From: Tritrichomonas musculus
Lineage: Eukaryota > Parabasalia > Tritrichomonadida > Tritrichomonadidae
Direction: 5' to 3'
Assembly: GCA_039105265.1 (NCBI GenBank)
Contig: JAPFFF010000004.1
Coordinates: 5,022,001 to 5,086,000 of the forward strand
DNA: 64,000 nt
The notes under the pieces were generated by a model. It ran no database searches. It saw only the letters and a list, made by a program, of their open reading frames with translations, and was not told where the DNA came from. Both the position numbers and the translations under genes were made by a program. How positions within the stretch are numbered: the first letter of the stretch is position 1; each line of letters starts with the position of its first letter. This document shows, piece after piece, positions 28,228 to 38,103 of the stretch.

Positions 28228-30579
28228 TTAATCTAAAAGCTTTTTTTGTTTCATAATTCGATCAGCTTCTGCCCAACAGTCTATTTTAAATTGTATGAAA
28301 CTTTCATCTAGGTTTTTTTCCTCCTTTTGTTGAAAATAGGTTATGAAATATAAATCACAAATTTTTACTGACTTGTGATTTTCTTTTAGAGATGGATATA
28401 CGTATTCTATTTCGCATATGGTTTCATGCTTTAACATCATTGCTTTTCTGATGATGTCTGAGTCAATACCTCGATACCAAAACTGATCATCAGAATCATT
28501 TGGAATTTTAACTCTTGGTATTACTGAATTTCCTTCATTATTATCAGCATTATTATCAATATTATTAGCTTTATGTTGTTTTTGGTTGTGTTTATCAACG
28601 AATCTATTAATTTTCATTCGTTGAAAGTCTAAATCCAAAGGAAAGTCTATATTCTTTGGATGTTGTATATGTATTGATTTCAAAACGGAAACAACTAAGT
28701 TATTTAGTAAACAAGGATTTATATTTTGAAATTTAATTTTAATAGATTCAAAATTTGCTTGATTTTTGTTCTTGAACTTTGTTTTTTGATCAAATTCTAA
28801 TATATTGATTATAATTTGATTTACTGTATCATCATCAACATTTAAATTTGTAATATCTTTTAAACTATTTGCAAGAGCACAATGCTTACAAGGAAAGAAC
28901 ACGCCATATAAGTTTGACAGATATTTTGTTTTATTGCATTTACATGTTTCGTTTGAATAATATCGATAAGAATGTATTGATTCTTTTAATTTCAACAGGA
29001 TCTGATCTCGCCTTCTGTTACATTTTTGTTTTAGCAGTTTTCCATTATTGTTTTTGATTTTTGATGCATGTCTTAATACCTTTTGTGTGATGTTAGTAAA
29101 CTTTGTCAGGAAATTTGAGTTTGAAGAACACAAAGAAGAGCATTTACGGTGGAATCCTTCATTATGATTAGAGCATGAACTGACTCCGTAACGACACCAG
29201 AGACCCCAATGTGAGAAATGCCACATATTGTTAAAATGAGTTTCATTGCCGGAGAGCATTATTCGTAAAACCTTAACTTTGTCATCAAATTTTTGACTTT
29301 GAATACCTAAGTCTGTTCTTACTTTTATTAAATATTTTAATTCTTTTGATATCAACAGACGTTTATCGTCGTATTCTTCCATAGAATAGCATCGCAATAG
29401 TTTCCCTACATAAAAACATAGACCCGAGTTGGCTCCAAAGAATTCTAGAATGTGACTGTGACAGAAATAATGGAAGTTACAAAATTTCAGGGCAAAGGAA
29501 ATCAAAGATGTTCCCATATCTGATAAAAGGCATTTGCTCTTCCATTCGCTCTTATCAATTCCCACCTTTTCTGCGCATTCAACTATCTGATCATATAATA
29601 ATTCACTCTCAGTTGGAGTTACACTAAGTGCAATCGGATACGATTCATTATTTATTATACTGTTGGCTACGCAAAAACAATAAGGACGAACTCCACGAAA
29701 AGATCCGTCAAGTTCAATGAAATTGCACATTCTAAATATGAGAGGAGCCCAGGAAAAAACAAGCACAATTGAATGTAATGACACTGGTGAATCATTCTGA
29801 ATAATACTTAGCACATCTTGATCAATACTGATTGTTTCTGGTAAAGTATCATGCTCAATCATAAATGAATAAGCATCAAGCTTCAAGTTTTGCACAGAAA
29901 TCTGTATGGATCCTGGAAACATTTGTAATGCTTTAATAAAATCGTTTGTTTGTCCAATTTTCGCTTTAACTATTTGTGTTGTTTTACTTTGAAATTCGTA
30001 GAACATAGTTCTTAAACATTTTGGGCATTTGTGATTAGTGTTTGCAAAGTAAATACCTGTTTGTCGCAATAAAGAATCTGATTTGTAATTATCGAAAATA
30101 CCATTTAAGCGAAATGTTGTGTGTTCATTCTCAATAAACCCAATGTATTCGTTGTCATATTCAACAGGATATAGAAAATGAATTAAATTGTAAAAAACGT
30201 AAACACGTATATAATTAAAATTTTCTCCAATTGTAATACGAAAAGCATATTCAAGCTGTGATTTATCACCATCTTGAATATGCTTTTCAACCATTGAACG
30301 TTTGAAAACAAGAATTTGAGCATCTGCTGAGTTTGAGATGGTGGTCATTTTATCTATTACACAAAAATTAGAGTTTATAGCCATTGCAAATTCTATAAAT
30401 GTAATAGGATCGAAATCATTTTTCCCTTGAGGTACTATTTCAAACATTTTTCTTGCTTTTTTATACCATTTATATTTTTTAAGTAAGCCAGGTATTTTCG
30501 ATTGATATAAGTGGTATTTAATTTTATTCGTGTTACTGTGTTTAGTTGGTTCATTTCGCAAATCTAAAAGAGGCTGCAT
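28228..30579 (-). CDS. MULE transposase with SWIM zinc finger
   Basis: A 783-residue intact frame from the ATG at 30577-30579. The MULE catalytic core is FIELDGSFRG (Asp near 291), LLSDMGTSLISF (Asp near 354), a FHYFCHSHI C/H cluster near 370-376, and NHNEGFHRKCS (Glu near 474). A SWIM finger follows at about 546-568 (CKCN, then FFPCKHCALA). An earlier Cys pair (HKCPKC near 183) may bind zinc. The enzyme excises and inserts the element through its terminal inverted repeats. Confidence 0.9.
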   Translation of the reverse strand: MQPLLDLRNEPTKHSNTNKIKYHLYQSKIPGLLKKYKWYKKARKMFEIVPQGKNDFDPITFIEFAMAINSNFCVIDKMTTISNSADAQILVFKRSMVEKHIQDGDKSQLEYAFRITIGENFNYIRVYVFYNLIHFLYPVEYDNEYIGFIENEHTTFRLNGIFDNYKSDSLLRQTGIYFANTNHKCPKCLRTMFYEFQSKTTQIVKAKIGQTNDFIKALQMFPGSIQISVQNLKLDAYSFMIEHDTLPETISIDQDVLSIIQNDSPVSLHSIVLVFSWAPLIFRMCNFIELDGSFRGVRPYCFCVANSIINNESYPIALSVTPTESELLYDQIVECAEKVGIDKSEWKSKCLLSDMGTSLISFALKFCNFHYFCHSHILEFFGANSGLCFYVGKLLRCYSMEEYDDKRLLISKELKYLIKVRTDLGIQSQKFDDKVKVLRIMLSGNETHFNNMWHFSHWGLWCRYGVSSCSNHNEGFHRKCSSLCSSNSNFLTKFTNITQKVLRHASKIKNNNGKLLKQKCNRRRDQILLKLKESIHSYRYYSNETCKCNKTKYLSNLYGVFFPCKHCALANSLKDITNLNVDDDTVNQIIINILEFDQKTKFKNKNQANFESIKIKFQNINPCLLNNLVVSVLKSIHIQHPKNIDFPLDLDFQRMKINRFVDKHNQKQHKANNIDNNADNNEGNSVIPRVKIPNDSDDQFWYRGIDSDIIRKAMMLKHETICEIEYVYPSLKENHKSVKICDLYFITYFQQKEEKNLDESFIQFKIDCWAEADRIMKQKKLLD

Positions 30580-30880
30580 TTGAGTAAAATGAAAATAATA
30601 AAATAAAGTAAACGGCCTTTTATTTCAAAAAAGATACAACTTAAAGAAGGACTTTTAGTTTGTACATTGGATAAACTCTTTTAGCTTCAAATCGTTGTTT
30701 CTTTATGGAGATTAAAATTATATAAAAAATAAATTTATAAATAATAGTTTATCAAATATAATTATAAAAGATTTTTCAACATTAATTTTATATTTCTGAA
30801 GAAAAAGCATTGCAGGATAGTGGATTTTAACTAGATGCTGGTAAAGAAGATGATGATCATTTTGATGAAATAATAGAAGA

Positions 30881-31173
30881 GTTTGTAGATCGTTGGAATC
30901 CTTGATCTGTGAGCAAGTATCTGTTCCTCTGAGTACTAGCACATCGATTGGGAGACGCTGGTGCCTGGATTCGAACCAGGTCACGAGGTAAGATTAAAAC
31001 AATTAGATTATTAAAAAGGCGCTTTTCTTGTTAAAATAAGATAATCGGCTACGGCCAAATATGGCTTCAAAAAATTTTAAAATTGAGAGAGTTATTCAAA
31101 ACATGATCGTATTATTTTCTGAGAGTTTAACTTTTTCTGAGTACAACTTTTATTATACGTATTTTAATCAGCC
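30881..31173 (-). repeat. MULE right terminal inverted repeat
   Basis: Inverted copy of 27554-27853. It holds one 121-base-type unit with the B box on the minus strand at 30967-30977, so B boxes at both element ends point inward. Confidence 0.85.
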
Positions 31174-31182
31174 TTTTTCCTC
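31174..31182 (+). repeat. MULE target-site duplication, right copy
   Basis: TTTTTCCTC, identical to 27545-27553. Confidence 0.88.
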
Positions 31183-31375
31183 CCTCAATCTTCGGATTTG
31201 AATGAAAAAAATTAATTTTCACTCAGATTTCTTTTTAATTTTCTTTATTTTTTTTACTTCATTTTTCTCCGAAAGATTTTTATGCCAATAATTTTTTTTT
31301 TCTCACAATTTTTCATTTTTATGCCAAAAAAATTTGTTCTCAAATTATATTTGAAAGAATTCTCACAATTTTTAC

Positions 31376-31382
31376 TCATTTT
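31376..31382 (+). promoter_or_regulatory. Initiator-like motif next to the transposon end, upstream of the XRN-like gene
   Basis: TCATTTT matches TCAYTTW. It lies just inside the pogo-like element's right terminal repeat, about 54 bases before the XRN ATG, and is the nearest candidate initiator on this side of the insertion. Use is untested. Confidence 0.35.
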
Positions 31383-31435
31383 TGAATTCGTCACCCAATT
31401 TTTCCCATGGTCTATCAATTTTTCCCGTTACTATA

Positions 31436-32932
31436 ATGGGTATTAAAGGATTAAATAGATGGTTAAAAAACAATAAACAAATCAGAACTTTCAATGATAT
31501 CTCCAAAATACGAATTGACACGCTTTTTGTTGATGGTCAACAATTATATTATGGAATAAAACATGATATTGTTAAAGAAGAAAATCAAGATGATATTCAA
31601 GTTTTTATTGAATTAACGAATTCAGTTCTTGATACATTTCAGCCAGAAGAATATGTTTATGTTGGCATGGACGGACCAAATCCTGCAGCAAAATTCCAAA
31701 AGCAACGACATAGTAGATATAATGAAGCGATTGATATGTTAAAACAATCTGGAGAGAATTTTGTCTATCTTGATGAAAATCAATGTCAATCAGAAATGAA
31801 AGAAGAAATAATTGATGATGTTCTCAAAAAGTTCTTGTCAGAAAAAGTTCAACAACAAGATTTCAAAACAAAACATATTTTATATAGTGGACGAAAATCA
31901 CCTGGAGAAGCAGAACATAAATATTTCGATTATTTCAGAAAACAAAAAGAATCAAGAACATTGACAAAAAATCAAAATCATTTCATTCTTTCAAATGATA
32001 ACGATTTCATATTTCTGACACTTCAATTCATTGATGAAAACTTTTATGTAATCAAATTCAATTTGGATGATCAAAAAAATATGACATATAATATCATTGA
32101 TATTTCTTCGGTTCGTGAATATTTTTTATCACAAATTCAAAACAAATATTATCAAAGAACAAACTCATTCAAAAAACGAGTTATTGATGATATCATTGCA
32201 CTTTCTTTCATACTTGGAAATGATTTCATTCCGGATTTCAATGATATTGAACCATATTGTCATTCTTTCAATCAACTTATTAAATCTTATTCATATTTGA
32301 ATAAAGATAAAAGAAATGATTATCAATTCTTAATAGAAAATGAATGTTTCAAAGTTTCTACACTTCAAAACGTTGTGTTATTATTCTTCAAGAATATTGA
32401 ATACAATCAAAACAGGAATTCAAATCGATCTCATAATACTCAAAAAAGAAAAGAAAAATGTCATAATAAAATTGATCCAAATCAAAAAAATAAGGCACAA
32501 TCTTTATTGAGGATGTTTAACTTTTGTTATCTTTATTATTCAGAAGGAACACCGTCATGGACATATTATTATCCGTATAAAGAGACTCTTACATTGAAAG
32601 ATGCAGTGGAATTGATGACACAAGAAGGGAAAGAATTTTTTGCAAGTCTTGATGATAATGAAATTACTGATCCTTTTTTGAAAGCACTTGTCACACATCC
32701 TGCTTATCACACTGCTTCTCTCCCTTGGAATATTTACAAAATAAAAATTCCTTCTCATTCTCCAATAGCAGACAAATATTGGCCTCTCATTGATGATCCT
32801 CAAAATGTTCCAATCTTCGATTTGAAAAACATCAAAATATATTATAAAATTGCTTTAGAAACTTTATCACAAGAAGAGAAAGAATTAAACAAATTAGATA
32901 TACCATTTTATGAATATAATAAACATGTGTAA
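31436..32932 (+). CDS. Short XRN-like 5'-3' exoribonuclease
   Basis: About 498 residues from the ATG at 31436; MGIKGLNRWLK is the typical XRN N-terminus, so the open stretch upstream lies in transposon DNA. XRN_N motifs occur in order: LFVDGQQLYYG, VYVGMDGPNPAAKFQKQR, SGRKSPGEAEHKYFDYF, HFILSNDNDFIFLTL and VIDDIIALSFILGNDFIPDF, covering the acidic metal-binding residues. A helical-domain motif PSWTYYYPYK follows, and LPWNIYKI resembles the later LPP region. XRN1/XRN2 are usually over 900 residues, so this is a minimal or truncated form that keeps the nuclease core. Role: degradation of 5'-monophosphate RNA. Confidence 0.85.
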   Translation: MGIKGLNRWLKNNKQIRTFNDISKIRIDTLFVDGQQLYYGIKHDIVKEENQDDIQVFIELTNSVLDTFQPEEYVYVGMDGPNPAAKFQKQRHSRYNEAIDMLKQSGENFVYLDENQCQSEMKEEIIDDVLKKFLSEKVQQQDFKTKHILYSGRKSPGEAEHKYFDYFRKQKESRTLTKNQNHFILSNDNDFIFLTLQFIDENFYVIKFNLDDQKNMTYNIIDISSVREYFLSQIQNKYYQRTNSFKKRVIDDIIALSFILGNDFIPDFNDIEPYCHSFNQLIKSYSYLNKDKRNDYQFLIENECFKVSTLQNVVLLFFKNIEYNQNRNSNRSHNTQKRKEKCHNKIDPNQKNKAQSLLRMFNFCYLYYSEGTPSWTYYYPYKETLTLKDAVELMTQEGKEFFASLDDNEITDPFLKALVTHPAYHTASLPWNIYKIKIPSHSPIADKYWPLIDDPQNVPIFDLKNIKIYYKIALETLSQEEKELNKLDIPFYEYNKHV

Positions 32933-32951
32933 ATATATCCATATTTTTATA

Positions 32952-33738
32952 AACTAAATTCCAAAAACTGGACCTCTCAATTTTTTTAAATATATAGAAT
33001 TTTTTCAAAGCTTCTTTTAAATTTTGAATGATATTGAAATTTTGTTTACTTTCATTATGGGCTCAGGCTTTTCAGCAACCAAAATCAAATTCATTATAAT
33101 TCCTTAAGCCAAGATGATAAATATGATAAATCTGATCATTCTACTCGGTCCCGAAAACAAACAAATAAGATCAAAGATAATCAAAAATTATGTAGTGACC
33201 AAGATTAATATTCCGACAAATCCTTAAACCAAGATGATAATTATGGTAAATCTGATCATTCTACTTGATCACAAAACCAAACAACTGAGATCGAAGATAA
33301 TCAAAATATACAGAATTTACAGCATCAAGCTCCAATTTCACCATCAATTAGCAGCATAGGTACTTTTAATCAAGTGAATCAGATGAATAGTTCACCACCA
33401 ATTTGAACTTGAAAGTATCATAGAAATTTTAGAAATAATGAAAATGAAGAAGAATATGTAGAATTTGAAGAAGAAGAAGAGGAAAAAGAGGAAAAAGACA
33501 AGAATTGTACCGATGATGAAATAATGAATCCATAGCAATTTTTTATTCAATTTTCTTTCACAATTCAAATATATTGAATTTTTTATATAAAAAACTATTC
33601 TATTTTTCAATATATATTTAATTTTTGAAAGTTCCAAAAACTGGACCTCTGAAATAGAAAATAATGTTATCAAATTAAAAAATAATATTTTGAATTTCCC
33701 ACAAATAAATTGAGAGGTCCAGTTTTTGGAATCCAGTT
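32952..33738. mobile_element. TA-flanked inverted-repeat element carrying a decayed frame
   Basis: Ends share TTCCAAAAACTGGACCTCTC within about 32 bases (32952-32985 and 33706-33738, inverted), with TA on both sides. A third copy of the same end motif lies inside at about 33632-33650, in the left-end orientation. 787 bases long. It encloses the decayed low-complexity frame 33065-33535. Confidence 0.65.
33065..33535 (+). pseudogene. Decayed polar/acidic repeat protein, four in-frame stops
   Basis: A single frame reads SLSQDDKYDKSDHSTRS and then a diverged second copy SLNQDDNYGKSDHST, followed by a Gln/Asn-rich stretch and an acidic tail (EEYVEFEEEEEEKEEKDK), ending at TAG 33533-33535. It is broken by one TAA and three TGA codons and by no frameshift after 33065. 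In the second repeat TGA replaces the CGG of the first copy's STRS, consistent with CGA to TGA transitions. No family recognised. Confidence 0.5.
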
Positions 33739-33847
33739 TACTTTTATAACATTTTTGAGTGTTTTATTAATCTAAAAATGAAGTGAAATCTTTTTCTAAT
33801 ATATTAATCATTACAGAACAAGTAATTTGTTGGATTATATTTTATAT

Positions 33848-33911
33848 TAGACCTCTTTGTTAAGTGCAATTATGATTATATAAAACAAAGCACTTAACAA
33901 TGAGGTCTATT
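33848..33911. repeat. Short palindromic element
   Basis: TAGACCTCTTTGTTAAGTGC (left) faces GCACTTAACAATGAGGTCTA (right) with one mismatch around a 25-base loop. It may be a minimal MITE with TA flanks, or a transcription-related hairpin. Not coding. Confidence 0.55.
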
Positions 33912-33994
33912 TAATTAAAAAAAAAAAAAATTCAATGAAAAATCAATAATCATTCAAGAGGTTTTTTCATTAATAAGCATAAAGCACTTTATTA

Positions 33995-35956
33995 TTATTC
34001 ATATTCATATTCATAATCATATTCGTATTCATCATTAGTTCCATCTTGAAGTCGTTTGATTGCTCTTTTTGCCGTATTAGAGTCAAGATCAGCAGCTTTT
34101 TGATAGTATTGAATAGCCTTCTCTATGTCTTTCTCAACACCAATTCCTTCCTCATAACAGCGTGACAGGTTAATTAATCCACTAACACTACCAAGATCTG
34201 CTGCTTTCTGGAAGTATTTGAATGCTTTTGATTAATCTTTTTCAACGCCTTTTCCTTCTTCATAATAAAGGCCAACTCTATTTGATGAAATTGGACAACC
34301 GAGATTTGCTGCCTCTTTTAAATATTTCACAGCTTTCGAGAAGTCTTGGTCAACGCCTGTTCCATCTTCATAACATAAGCCAAGATTACTAAGCCCATGG
34401 CTGTTTCCTAGACTGGCTGCCTTTTTGAAGTATTCAAAGGCTTTCGTGTAATCCTTCTTGACGCCAATTTCATGTTCATAGCAAAACCCAATGTTGCTTA
34501 GTGCATCGGCGTTTCCAAGGTCAGCTGCTTTCTGGTGGTATTCGAAAGCTTTCGAATTATTTGGATCAATTCCGAATCCATTTTTGTAGCAATAGCCGAT
34601 TCTGTTGTATCCATGCGAATTTCCTTGTTTTACTGACTTCAAGTAGAACTTCTTGGCCGTGTTGAAATCTTGCCCAACACCTTCGCCTCTCTCGTAGAGA
34701 AGTCCGGCCAGATACGACGCGTTCATATCACCTTTTTCTGACATTTTTTTCAGTATGAAAAGTGCCCTTTTAAGATTCTTTTCAATTTCGCAGCCATGGA
34801 GAGCGTGAAGCACGTGAATGAAGTCATCTTCAGAACTTTTGAATGAGTTCACTTCATCTTGTAACTTTTTGAGGTCTTTTTTCAGTTTTGACACTTCCTT
34901 TTTCAATTCGTCTTTTTCTTTCTCATTTTTTTCCAGCTTCTTTTGAAGATTGAAAACTTGGTCATTTCTGTCGATTTCGCTCGCTTCTTTGAGCCTCTCA
35001 ATATAAGTCTCATTTTCGTCTTCATCGAGAGTCTCATCGAAATACGATAGATCCGATAGCTCATTGAAAATCTCCTCAAAAGAAGGACGCTCGCTTGGAT
35101 CATCACTCCAGCATTTCCGCAGCAAATTCTTCATTTTTCTGGTGATTCCATCGGTGAATCTTGGACGAATCCCTTTGATCACTTTTTGTGCAAATGCAAA
35201 AGGTGAAATATTTTCACCTAGCTCTGAAAAAGGTTCTTTTCTGGTGACGATCTCGTACGCAAGGATTGAGAACGCGTAGACATCAACTGCTGTAGTGTAA
35301 ACTTCATCATCTTTCAGTAGTTCTGGGGCCATCTACAATGGGGTCCCGATTTGACCTGTCATGGTCAATTTCATGGATTATGTCAATGATTTTGGAAAAC
35401 AGCGTGAAAAACCAAAATCACAGACGCGGGGAAAGTAATCAAGATCAACTAGGATGTTCTCGGGTTTAAGGTCTCGATGGATGATGCCGTGTGCATGTAG
35501 GTATCGCATCGCATCGGCAATTCCTAATAACATTATGTATTTCTTGGTTGCTGTCCAATTTGAATCGGAAAGAGATTTCCTTTCTTTGTCCAGGTTATCT
35601 TTCAATGAGCCGTTGATAAGGTATTCTGTAATGATTGTAGGTTGAAGAATATTTGGTTCTGAAAAAGATTGAAAATTGACTCCTTTGAACTTAACAATCG
35701 ATGGATGATTTAATTTATTCAACGTTAACGATTCACGAAGCAAAAGCATTTGTTGATGGCCTGTCATTCCTTCTTTGGTATGAATTATTTTTGCTGCATA
35801 AAGCTTTTTATCAATTAGATTTTTGACAACATATACTGTACCAAATGTGCCCTCTCCCAATTTTTTCTTTTGGAGTTCATAATCAGCTGTATTGTAAAAA
35901 ACATTCTCAATTTCATTTTTTCTAACTTTTTGTGAGGTAAAAATTTTATTATTCAA
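33995..35956 (-). pseudogene. Protein kinase-Sel1 repeat fusion with three in-frame stops
   Basis: A single frame of about 650 codons. Kinase domain: LGEGTFGTVYVVK glycine loop, YAAKII, IIHRDLKPENIL, VCDFGFSR and MAPELL are all intact, so the ancestor was an active kinase. A coiled coil follows (LQKKLEKNEKEKDELKKE), then seven Sel1 repeats (AxYLAGLLYERGEGV and so on). Stops lie at 35378-35380 (TAA, activation loop), 35333-35335 (TAG at the Tyr of GTPLYMAPE) and 34232-34234 (TAA in KDxSKAFKYF). The first codon of the open stretch is TTG; I see no in-frame ATG before the glycine loop, although TCATTTT lies just upstream, so the start may be mutated as well. A member of a large trichomonad family. 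Confidence 0.85.
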
Positions 35957-37055
35957 TTATTTCTATCAAAATTGAGAAGAATTAAAAATGATAATTTGTC
36001 ACAAATAAGGCATATCAAAGATTATTAATCATATTTTTTAAATATTTATACATTACAATATATTAAATCAATAAATGAATTGTTTTAAAAATAAACATAA
36101 TCTCAATAATTTTAATATATTAAAATGCTTATTTTTGACCATTCATAATTCAATATTTAGCCTAATTTTTCAAAATTTCTATAAAACATTTCTCCTAGTC
36201 CTCGAACGATTGAATTTCATTCAATTTTATTAACTTTTTATATAACGGATAATTATTTTTTTGATATATTATTTTATCAATATATAGATTGAGATAACTC
36301 ATACAATTTCTTTTTTCCAAGATAATTCGAGCCTAGTTTTTATTATAATTATTGAGCAATTGGATCTTCAAATTATAGCAACTTTAAATACAATATAATT
36401 CTTTAAAATCTATCAAAAAAATTTCAAGCATTTCAGATCAATGAATTGATTATTTAAAGAATAATTAATAATCAATTAAACCATCAAAGAGTTGACTTAT
36501 TTTTACATCCATTGGTATGATATATTAAAATTTTAGTAGATTAAACATTCAAATATGCTTTAATTCTCTTTTTTGCATATAACTTTATCTAATTTAGATA
36601 AAAAAGCAATATTTCATTAAAAAATGTAAACGAGAATTTATTAAAAGTAAATTGAATATAAAAATCCATCAAAATATAAACCATATAAAGAGAGAGATTG
36701 TATTTTTTTTTTTTTTTTGATACATAAATCATCAAATATTTTAAAGCAATCTCATAATTAATTGATATTTATTTATTTTTAAGTGATGATTTGGCTTTGC
36801 AATGGGTTTTTTTTTTTTTGATAAAATTTTTAGATTTGTAATGAGAATTGAATTGTGAAGAAATATAAAACGTTTAAAGCATGTCTGATTGATTGTTTAA
36901 ATAAATTTTACATAATTTAAAAGCAACTCCGAAGTTGTTTGTATTGAATTCTTCAATATAAAATAAAAATATGAAAAATCGGGTTTTCCATCGATTCACT
37001 TTTTGAATGAAAATTTCTCTCAATTTTAATAAAAATATTGAGAGAAATATTCAAT

Positions 37056-37429
37056 ATAAACTAAGTTTTTTAATTATTACCTTATTCACAAAAAAATTGA
37101 GAGTTTTTAATTCAAATTTTCTATGAGTCTTCAGAAAGTAGGACGATAAGTAGGGACAAATTATTTTTTTTAAAATACCATATCTTTCAATTTTGAGAAG
37201 ATGAAAATAAAAAAAAAGAATATAAAAAAGTTTTTTATTCAGGAAAAATACCTTTTAAATAGCTTTGGGAGCCTTTGAGGGCTAAGCCCAATTGGTTAAG
37301 GTAATAGCGGGAGCCTCGACCTGAAATGAATGAAGGTATTCATGCCTTAATAACTTAAAAAAAAATATTTAGCTTTATTCAAATTTGAGAGGACGATAAG
37401 AAGGGACAAATTAAAAAACTTAGTTTAAA
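37056..37429. mobile_element. Inverted-repeat element with internal direct repeats
   Basis: Ends ATAAACTAAGTTTTTTAATT and its near complement at 37410-37429. Inside, AGGACGATAAGTAGGGACAA (about 37140) recurs as AGGACGATAAGAAGGGACAA (about 37390) in direct orientation. A moderately GC-rich block with GAGGGCTAAGCCC lies between. Non-coding. Confidence 0.55.
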
Positions 37430-38103
37430 CTGCCGTTCAAAAGTCGGCCCACCTTTCAGCTATAATTGGCCTTGTTGGCGGTTATTTTATAACGTATTAA
37501 TACAAAAAAGGGAACTTTTTTATTCAAATTTGGTCTGAGTTTCGAACCAATTCAAATTTATTATTTTCAATATTTTATATTAGAATTGAATTAAAATAAA
37601 ATTTTACTAACGAGTTCAAAAAGAGTGTAATTAACAGGCAAAATATATGGATAATCTATTTGAAAATGACGTAAATCAATAAGGGGAGCATTTATTTGAA
37701 ATAATTTTGCCGAGTTGAGTATGCTTTTGAAATATTTATACTGAATACTGGAAATGTCAAGCAAAAATCATAAAAATCAAAGAAGTATAATGGTGTATGG
37801 GCAAAAATCCAAGTGTAACTTCTAATTGCAAGATTGTTTATCAATAATTATAATTTTTGAACCTTTAATTTGGCACCAAAAGCAATAAAAGACACAGTCG
37901 AGTTAAGTTATTGGCGAAATCTTATGAAAATGTCTGCATACTGAATTGATCCTTGATCAAAAATTTTAATGAAAAATCAAAAATATTAAAGATTATTTTG
38001 AAAAGAAATAATAAAGCTTATTAAAATTGAAATAAATATTTTTTTGTCAAATAAATTGAGAGAAAAAAAGCTTGGGCTGGCATTTGAATTTAAGTTTACT
38101 GAT

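Larger units (their letters stand above)
27554..31173 (-). mobile_element. Mutator-like element (MULE), inserted in the pogo-like transposon
   Basis: 3620 bases, bounded by GGCTGATT and its complement, with perfect 9-base target duplications TTTTTCCTC, the size expected for MULEs. Long terminal inverted repeats of about 295 bases (27554-27853 and 30881-31173) are highly similar. One intact transposase gene lies on the minus strand. The left end has an expanded 121-base tandem array; the right end has one unit. The intact duplications and frame suggest recent insertion. Confidence 0.92.
25813..31431 (+). mobile_element. Tc1/mariner-superfamily (pogo-like) transposon, split by a MULE
   Basis: The left end GTATCGGG and right end (reverse complement) GTAACGGG start 50-base imperfect inverted repeats; both continue to GGGAAAAAT and GGGTGAC blocks and end ATTCAA. 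TA flanks both sides (25811-25812 and 31432-31433), and the TATA context makes the boundary uncertain by two bases. Without the MULE and one 9-base duplication the element would be about 1.99 kb, with one transposase gene (26011-27471). It sits a few bases upstream of the XRN start codon. Confidence 0.85.
32933..33994. other. Spacer made of inverted-repeat elements and a decayed frame
   Basis: Between the XRN-like gene and the kinase-Sel1 pseudogene. It holds the element 32952-33738 with the decayed acidic frame inside it, and a hairpin at 33848-33911. Confidence 0.6.

Noticed and set aside
33392-33673. Phe-rich minus-strand frame
   Set aside because: It is the complement of the acidic Glu tract and AT-rich sequence of the decayed frame on the plus strand; low complexity only.
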